Source: DATFVA01 sp963764235 (GTDB lineage Bacteria; Bacteroidota; Ignavibacteria; Ignavibacteriales; Ignavibacteriaceae). Taken from it: 64,000 nucleotides of DNA. Shown piece after piece: positions 58,824 to 64,000 of this stretch; within the stretch, counting starts at the first letter, position 1; each line of letters opens with the position of its first letter. The position numbers and the translations under genes were made by a program. The stretch lies in NCBI GenBank assembly GCA_963764235.1, contig CAVXRO010000004.1:124001-188000 (forward strand), read 5' to 3'. Under the pieces are notes generated by a model that saw only the letters and a program-made list of their open reading frames with translations, made no database searches and was not told where the DNA came from.

Positions 58824-60754
58824 ATTGTGATCTCCTGGTTAAGACTTCTGTTTCTGCAAAAAAATTTGACTCTTTCAACAATTCCCTCAGGATCAATTTT
58901 CAGGATGTGATGAAGTTCTTTCTGCGTACCGTGTTCAACAAAGTTATCAGGCAGTCCCATTCTTAAAATATCATTCTTATAGTTTTTACCATTAAAATAC
59001 TCCAACACTGCACTGCCGAATCCTCCCACAAGAGTATTCTCTTCAAGAGTTACAATCTTCGGATGTTTCCCGGCAATGTAATCCAGCATTCCTTCATCCA
59101 GGGGTTTTATAAATCTCATATTTATAACTTCGCAGACAATTCCGTCAGCAGCAAGTTTCTCAGCAGCTTTAAGCGCATATTCGACCATCGAACCGACTGC
59201 CAGGAGAGCAACATCATCGCCTTCCCTGAGTTTCTCTGCCCTGCCTATCTCAATCATATCAAAGCCTTCTTTAAGTACTACTCCCATTGCCGAGCCTCTT
59301 GGATATCTGAGAGCTATCGGCCCGTCTTGATACTTGACTGCGGTGTAGAGCATATCTCTAAGCTCCGACTCATCCTTGGGAGCCATTATAACCATGCCCG
59401 GAACAAGTCTTAAATAGGTAAGATCAAATGCACCGTGATGTGTCGGTCCGTCTGCTCCTACTAGTCCTGCCCTGTCCATTGCAAAGACAACATGTAATTT
59501 CTGGATTCCAACATCGTGAACAATCTGATCAAACGCTCTCTGAAGGAATGTTGAGTATACAGTTATAACGGGTATTACTCCCTGTGTTGCCATTCCTGCA
59601 GCAAAAGTTACCGCATGTTCTTCAGCAATTCCAACATCGAAATAATTTTCAGGAAATTCCTTCTGCAGTATATCGAGTCCGGTACCATCGGGCATCGCTG
59701 CTGTAATACCTACTACATTCTTATTTTCTCTTACAATTTCAACAAGTGCATTTCCGAATATGGATGTATATGATGGTGCGCTGCTGCTTTTCTTATATGC
59801 TTTGCCGGTAAGTTTATCAAAAGGAGTTGAAGCATGAAGCCTCTGCTCATGTCCTTCCGCCGGTTTATAACCTTTCCCTTTTTGTGTCATTGCATGTACA
59901 AGTATGGGACCTTTAAGATCCTTCACCTGCTCAAAAATTCTTATCATCTGGTGAAGGTTGTGGCCGTTTATTGGACCGAAATACCTGAAACCCAATGCTT
60001 CAAACAGCATCCCAGGTGTAATTACCGCTTTTATACCGTTTTCAAGACGGACGGCAATCTTTCTTAACCGGTCGCCGAACTGATCCAGTTTTCCTGTTAG
60101 CTCCCATATCTGTCCTTTAAACTTATTATAATCAGGATGAGCGATCATTTCAGTAAAGTAATTGGAGACCTGCCAGACATTCGGAGCAATCGACATGCGG
60201 TTATCGTTAAAAACAACTATGAGATCTGACTTATTAATGCCGGAATTATTCATTGCCTCATAAGCCATTCCCCCTGTCATCGCACCATCGCCGATAATCG
60301 CAACAACCTTCCTATCCTCATTCTTTAAATCTCTTGCAACCGCCATACCCAGAGCTGCAGAAACAGATGTAGTTGCATGTCCCGCCCCGAAGGTATCATA
60401 TTCACTTTCATTTCTCTTAAGAAAGCCGCTAATACCGTGCAACTGTCTGATAGTATTAAGCTGATCTTTTCTGCCGGTCAGTATTTTATGGGGGTAAGCC
60501 TGGTGGCCGGTATCCCACACTACCAGATCGTGAGGTGTATTAAAAACTTTGTGGACAGCAACAGCAAGTTCTACTGTCCCCAGTCCGCCCCCGAAATGAC
60601 CACCAACCTCTGAAATTGTATCTATCAGGTACTCACGGATATCCTTGCATAAAACTTTCAGTTCCTGGGGATCAAGGTTTCTGATATCTGCTGGAACATT
60701 TACCTTAGATAGAACCGGGTACTTAACCTCTTCGGACATATTCTCGTTCTCCAT
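58820..60754 (-). CDS. dxs: 1-deoxy-D-xylulose-5-phosphate synthase
   Basis: DXS condenses pyruvate and glyceraldehyde 3-phosphate, starting the MEP isoprenoid pathway. The 644-residue protein has the TPP/Mg motif GDGAMTGG at about 155-162, a histidine in GGHFGGGLGTVE near residue 52, DRAGLVGADGPTHHGAFD in the middle and the C-terminal transketolase domain. It ends the run after xseA-xseB, 3 bp apart, an order shared with many bacteria (xseB-ispA/dxs). Confidence 0.96.
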   Translation of the reverse strand: MENENMSEEVKYPVLSKVNVPADIRNLDPQELKVLCKDIREYLIDTISEVGGHFGGGLGTVELAVAVHKVFNTPHDLVVWDTGHQAYPHKILTGRKDQLNTIRQLHGISGFLKRNESEYDTFGAGHATTSVSAALGMAVARDLKNEDRKVVAIIGDGAMTGGMAYEAMNNSGINKSDLIVVFNDNRMSIAPNVWQVSNYFTEMIAHPDYNKFKGQIWELTGKLDQFGDRLRKIAVRLENGIKAVITPGMLFEALGFRYFGPINGHNLHQMIRIFEQVKDLKGPILVHAMTQKGKGYKPAEGHEQRLHASTPFDKLTGKAYKKSSSAPSYTSIFGNALVEIVRENKNVVGITAAMPDGTGLDILQKEFPENYFDVGIAEEHAVTFAAGMATQGVIPVITVYSTFLQRAFDQIVHDVGIQKLHVVFAMDRAGLVGADGPTHHGAFDLTYLRLVPGMVIMAPKDESELRDMLYTAVKYQDGPIALRYPRGSAMGVVLKEGFDMIEIGRAEKLREGDDVALLAVGSMVEYALKAAEKLAADGIVCEVINMRFIKPLDEGMLDYIAGKHPKIVTLEENTLVGGFGSAVLEYFNGKNYKNDILRMGLPDNFVEHGTQKELHHILKIDPEGIVERVKFFCRNRSLNQEITI

Positions 60755-60757
60755 ACT

Positions 60758-60994
60758 TTATTCTTCTCTCTCCTCCTCGTCATAATTCAGTTCATCGAGC
60801 CTTTTTTTTAGCTCCGTAATTCTAAGCTCGGCTTTCTTTAAAGCCGAAATACAGCTTCGTGAAAGCTCTATTCCTTCCTCGTAAAGGTTGAGGGCCTCTT
60901 CAAGATCCACCGCATCTTTTTCGAGGAGAACAGAGATTTCCTCAAGCCTTTTCAGATCTTTTTCAAAATTATTACTATGTTGTTTTTTACTCAT
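60758..60994 (-). CDS. xseB: Exodeoxyribonuclease VII small subunit
   Basis: A 78-residue helical partner of XseA. The segment FEKDLKRLEEISVLLEKDAV followed by DLEEALNLYEEGIELS is the typical helix pair. The start overlaps the xseA stop by 8 bp, indicating coupled translation. It lies 3 bp before dxs. Confidence 0.92.
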   Translation of the reverse strand: MSKKQHSNNFEKDLKRLEEISVLLEKDAVDLEEALNLYEEGIELSRSCISALKKAELRITELKKRLDELNYDEEEREE

Positions 60995-62180
60995 TATTCT
61001 CCCTGCTGATCTTAAGGCTTCCGTCAGCGAATATCAGCTCCGTTTCCTCGTTTGAAGTAAATTGAGTACTTCTCTTTATATATTTGTTATCCTGTCTCAC
61101 AAGCGCAAATCCTCTTTCAAGTGTACGCTGAACATTATTTGATTCAATAATCTTGGTAAGAAGTGAAACTTTATTGCTGTATAATAATATTCTGTGATCG
61201 GTTGATTGAAGTACTTTGTAAAGCAGGTTATCAACAAACTGCGATTTATTTCTCACAATATCCAAGGGAACCCTGAACCCGTATGAACCGAGAACTGAAC
61301 CGAGTCTTTTTCTCCCTTTTCGGCATAATTCATTTATTTTTAATGTAGAATTATAGGAAAAATCGTTTATAAAGGCAAAAATATCATTCTGATCAGGTGT
61401 AGCTAATTCCATCGCCGCAGAGGGTGTAGGAGCTCTTAAATCTGCAACAAAATCGGCAATTGTAAAGTCGATTTCATGCCCTACTCCGCTGATTATGGGA
61501 ATCCTTGAATTATAAATCGCACGTGCTACTTTCTCTTCATTAAAAGTCCAGAGATCTTCAATGGATCCTCCGCCTCTGGCGATGATTATTACGTCTATAT
61601 CTTTACGTGCGTTCAGATCTGTTATGCCATCAATGATTGTCTCTACGGAACCGGTTCCCTGTACCCTGGCTGGACTAATAACGAGCTCAGCCAGTGGATA
61701 TCTCCTCTCTGCCACGCTGATCATATCCCTGAATGCGGCCCCATCTATTGCTGTAACAATTCCGATCTTAGCGGGAAAAACAGGAACAGGTTTCTTGTGA
61801 GAAGCTGCGAATAGTCCTTCTTCACTCAGCTTCTGCTTGAGCATCTCGAATGCCGCCTGAAGTTCACCGACTCCGGCCGGTTTCATTGAGCGTACATCAA
61901 CCTGGTATGTTCCTCTAGGCGGATAAACTGAGAGTTTACCATTGACTATTACTTTCATCCCATCCTGAGGAGTGAAGAAGACATAATTATTATATCCTTT
62001 CCACATAGTGCCGGAGATAAGCGCATCTGAATCTTTCAGGTTAAAATACCAGTGTCCTGAATTGTGGGCTTTAAAATTTGATATTTCACCGATTACAGAA
62101 ACCTGTGAAAATTCTTCTTCAAGACTCTGCTTTATCTGTCTTGTTATTTCGGAAACCGTCAGGAGTTTTGCTTTGATCAT
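60987..62180 (-). CDS. xseA: Exodeoxyribonuclease VII large subunit
   Basis: XseA degrades single-stranded DNA to short oligonucleotides, together with XseB. The product has 397 residues. The N-terminal OB-fold (about 1-100) has VIGEISNFKAHNSGHWYFNLKD, here in part, and the catalytic region contains ARGGGSIEDLWTFNEE and SGVGHEIDFTIADFVADLRAPTPSAA, the family hallmark (quoted in part). It starts at ATG 62180, 14 bp after the receptor gene on the same strand. Confidence 0.95.
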   Translation of the reverse strand: MIKAKLLTVSEITRQIKQSLEEEFSQVSVIGEISNFKAHNSGHWYFNLKDSDALISGTMWKGYNNYVFFTPQDGMKVIVNGKLSVYPPRGTYQVDVRSMKPAGVGELQAAFEMLKQKLSEEGLFAASHKKPVPVFPAKIGIVTAIDGAAFRDMISVAERRYPLAELVISPARVQGTGSVETIIDGITDLNARKDIDVIIIARGGGSIEDLWTFNEEKVARAIYNSRIPIISGVGHEIDFTIADFVADLRAPTPSAAMELATPDQNDIFAFINDFSYNSTLKINELCRKGRKRLGSVLGSYGFRVPLDIVRNKSQFVDNLLYKVLQSTDHRILLYSNKVSLLTKIIESNNVQRTLERGFALVRQDNKYIKRSTQFTSNEETELIFADGSLKISRENNE

Positions 62181-62194
62181 AAGAAATTAAATTA

Positions 62195-64000
62195 TCAAAA
62201 TTTTACACTAAAACCCAGCGTAGGAATTATCGGAAACATTGTGCTGGTATCGCGGCCAAGTGTCAGGTTTTTATTAACATAATAATCATAACCGATAACA
62301 TTTGAACGATTGTACGCGTTAATTACATCCAGGTAGAATGACCAGTCAAGGTTCCAGAAATTTGTCACTGCTGTAAAGCGGACATCCAGTCTGTGATATG
62401 GCGTTTTCCTTGCATTCAGTCTCTGGTTGTTATAATCAACATCGTAAATAACCTCACCATTTCCTCCGAAGAACGGCGTCCTGGTTGCAACTTCAGGAGT
62501 TTCAGGAATTCCGTCGCCGTTCTCATCAACGAGTACAATTCGTGGTTTTACACCTGCAGGTAAAGTAATGGGAAACCCTGAACCATACTGCCATCTTAAT
62601 CCAACGTCCAGCCAGCCGGTCAGCTGGTAGTTTAATACTATATTCACAGTATGCCGCTGATCGAAACGGAACGGACGGGAAAGCCCATTTTCATTTCTCT
62701 CTGCAACTGAGTATGAATAACTGATCCAGCCCGAGAATTTATCATCTGTCCCGCGATTCTTTTTCGCAAGGAAAATCTCCGCACCGTAAGCACTTCCATC
62801 AGCATTATTAACAGGCACCTGTGTAAGTGAGTCTCCAGGTACCGAAACCGGCTGTGTCCATCCTTCAGGGTAACGCGGATCTTTCCCTGGTATCGGATTG
62901 GTAACATACCTGACACCCGGCACCACCTTCTGTACGATCAGGTTATTAAAATCTTTGTAGTAACCCTCAAGCTTTAGGCTCCATTCAGCATTCAGCCAGC
63001 GTTCTATACCGATTATATAATGAAGCGCCTGCTCCGCTTCCAGGTTCCGGGTATAAACGTCACTGAGATCATATAAAACGTTTTCATCTCTCAGTTTTTC
63101 ATATCCGGGCGACTGGTAATAGACTCCCCAGACACCCCTGAGTGTTGTCAGGTCATCAATCGCATACGACATTGATATTCTGGGTGCGATATAAGCTTTA
63201 TGCAAAATATCGTAGTAATCAAATCGTAAACCGGGCTGGAAAAAGAATTTTCCGCTGATTGAAAAATTGTTCTGGACAAAAGCATGATATCTTTTATCAT
63301 CCCTTGTATCTATAAGGTCGTTCAGCACAGCCCTGAATTGTGGATTGGATGAAAAGAATGCTTTCAGCTCAGGATCAATATCAAACTTGAAATCTATGAT
63401 TGTCCTGAGAAAATCGACACCTGCTCCGGCTTCAAAGATATTATCTCCCCAAAGATAGGTCGCATAGTCATCGATAGAATATTTCTGAAAGGTGAAATCG
63501 GAATTAAACTTAAAATACAGGAGATAGGGTGCAAGGGTGTCGGATATGACATTCTTAAAATTCTCCCTGTTTAATGATGGGTCGAGAATCTCGGAGTTAA
63601 AATCGGCTGCGCCATTGTTTGTATAATATGAACCCACAACCTTGTTAAGGAACTTAGTGTTTGGTGTAAAGTGCCACGCAACACTTGCAACGTTGTTCAG
63701 CGTTATATTTGAAACGCCTATACTGTCGGCAGTTTTCCTTTTCTTTGCACTTACGATATCAACTCCGTCCCGCGAATAAATTCCGTTTATCAGGATTTTA
63801 TTACCATTGTAGGGACCAATAGCAATTTTAGTCTGAAAATCATAAAAGTTAGGGAAGCTTACATTCTGGTCAACAAGTCCCGCATTCTTTACGAAAGGCT
63901 CGATGATCAGATCGTAATATGTCCGCCGGGAATTGAACATCCAGCTCCCTTTCAGGCTGAACGGATTCCTGCCCTCCAGAACCAGATTTGCATCTATAAT
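62195..64000 (-). CDS. TonB-dependent receptor, C-terminal part (runs off the right edge)
   Basis: At least 601 residues of an outer-membrane beta-barrel are visible; the frame is still open at the right edge, so the plug domain and signal peptide lie outside. Alternating strands and typical TonB-receptor segments are seen: RISMSYAIDDLTTLRGVWG, VGLRWQYGSGFPITLPAG, and the ending PTLGFSVKF with a terminal Phe. GRNPFSLKGSW is near the edge. It imports a large ligand such as a siderophore, vitamin or glycan; the sequence shows no specific one. Confidence 0.88.
   Translation of the reverse strand: MIDANLVLEGRNPFSLKGSWMFNSRRTYYDLIIEPFVKNAGLVDQNVSFPNFYDFQTKIAIGPYNGNKILINGIYSRDGVDIVSAKKRKTADSIGVSNITLNNVASVAWHFTPNTKFLNKVVGSYYTNNGAADFNSEILDPSLNRENFKNVISDTLAPYLLYFKFNSDFTFQKYSIDDYATYLWGDNIFEAGAGVDFLRTIIDFKFDIDPELKAFFSSNPQFRAVLNDLIDTRDDKRYHAFVQNNFSISGKFFFQPGLRFDYYDILHKAYIAPRISMSYAIDDLTTLRGVWGVYYQSPGYEKLRDENVLYDLSDVYTRNLEAEQALHYIIGIERWLNAEWSLKLEGYYKDFNNLIVQKVVPGVRYVTNPIPGKDPRYPEGWTQPVSVPGDSLTQVPVNNADGSAYGAEIFLAKKNRGTDDKFSGWISYSYSVAERNENGLSRPFRFDQRHTVNIVLNYQLTGWLDVGLRWQYGSGFPITLPAGVKPRIVLVDENGDGIPETPEVATRTPFFGGNGEVIYDVDYNNQRLNARKTPYHRLDVRFTAVTNFWNLDWSFYLDVINAYNRSNVIGYDYYVNKNLTLGRDTSTMFPIIPTLGFSVKF

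Noticed and set aside
1..64000. CRISPR arrays, transposases, integrases, tRNA or rRNA genes
   Set aside because: No regularly spaced direct repeats, transposase motifs or tRNA cloverleaf-like sequences were recognised by reading; short or divergent cases could have been missed.

Overview
The window is a typical chromosomal stretch from a Gram-negative bacterium of the Bacteroidota/Chlorobiota/Ignavibacteriota group, most likely an Ignavibacteria-like lineage (inference). The sequence is AT-rich. It encodes a TonB-dependent receptor, Bacteroidota-style outer-membrane barrels, a lipoprotein, LDH-type malate dehydrogenases of the Chlorobi kind and NuoA-F. Unlike core Bacteroidetes, many genes carry clear Shine-Dalgarno sequences (for example acpP, fabF, rpmA, the acyl-CoA dehydrogenase and the sodium symporter). 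Several genes appear to start with TTG. No tRNA, rRNA, CRISPR array, insertion sequence or prophage was found.

Layout. (1) 1-992: start of the glycine decarboxylase gene, cut by the left edge. (2) 1351-8837, minus strand: a fatty-acid/phospholipid operon, yceD-rpmF-plsX-fabH-fabD-(cysteine-cluster protein)-fabG-acpP-fabF-rnc. (3) 9184-20676, plus strand: an ABC-2 exporter, PrsW-like membrane protease, a divergent glycosyltransferase-like protein, nadD, a sugar epimerase, meaB, an acyl-CoA dehydrogenase, an acyl-CoA carboxylase beta subunit, a DUF2279-like protein, an NtrC-type regulator and a HIT protein. (4) 20679-23440, minus strand: a compact SOS operon, lexA-DUF72-dinB, with a perfect 20-bp palindrome upstream of lexA.

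(5) 23543-38658, minus strand: the most unusual part. It is a roughly 15-kb exopolysaccharide-type locus with a fatty-acid hydroxylase, a stand-alone receiver, two adjacent KaiC/RecA-like ATPases, a frameshifted TPR plus outer-membrane-barrel protein, a processive family-2 glycosyltransferase, a small membrane protein, two proteins with amidotransferase-like and NodB-like domains that have lost the deacetylase residues, and an 1100-residue PAS/receiver protein with a degenerate kinase core. The arrangement resembles a pga/bcs synthase-secretion system but with a novel regulatory set.

(6) 38885-45035: a sodium:neurotransmitter-type symporter with a tiny partner subunit, a probable pyrophosphate-type phosphofructokinase, a UvrD/PcrA helicase and ferritin. 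(7) 45104-49663, minus strand: nuoABCDEF only. (8) 49819-55288: an FN3 lipoprotein, a beta-barrel protein, an RsbW-like ATPase and two divergent malate dehydrogenase paralogues. (9) 55358-64000, minus strand: rplU-rpmA, a PhoBR-like pair, a Gfo/Idh oxidoreductase, dxs, xseB-xseA and the C-terminal part of a TonB-dependent receptor that runs off the right edge.

All family assignments come from reading motifs in the translated sequence; no database search was run.
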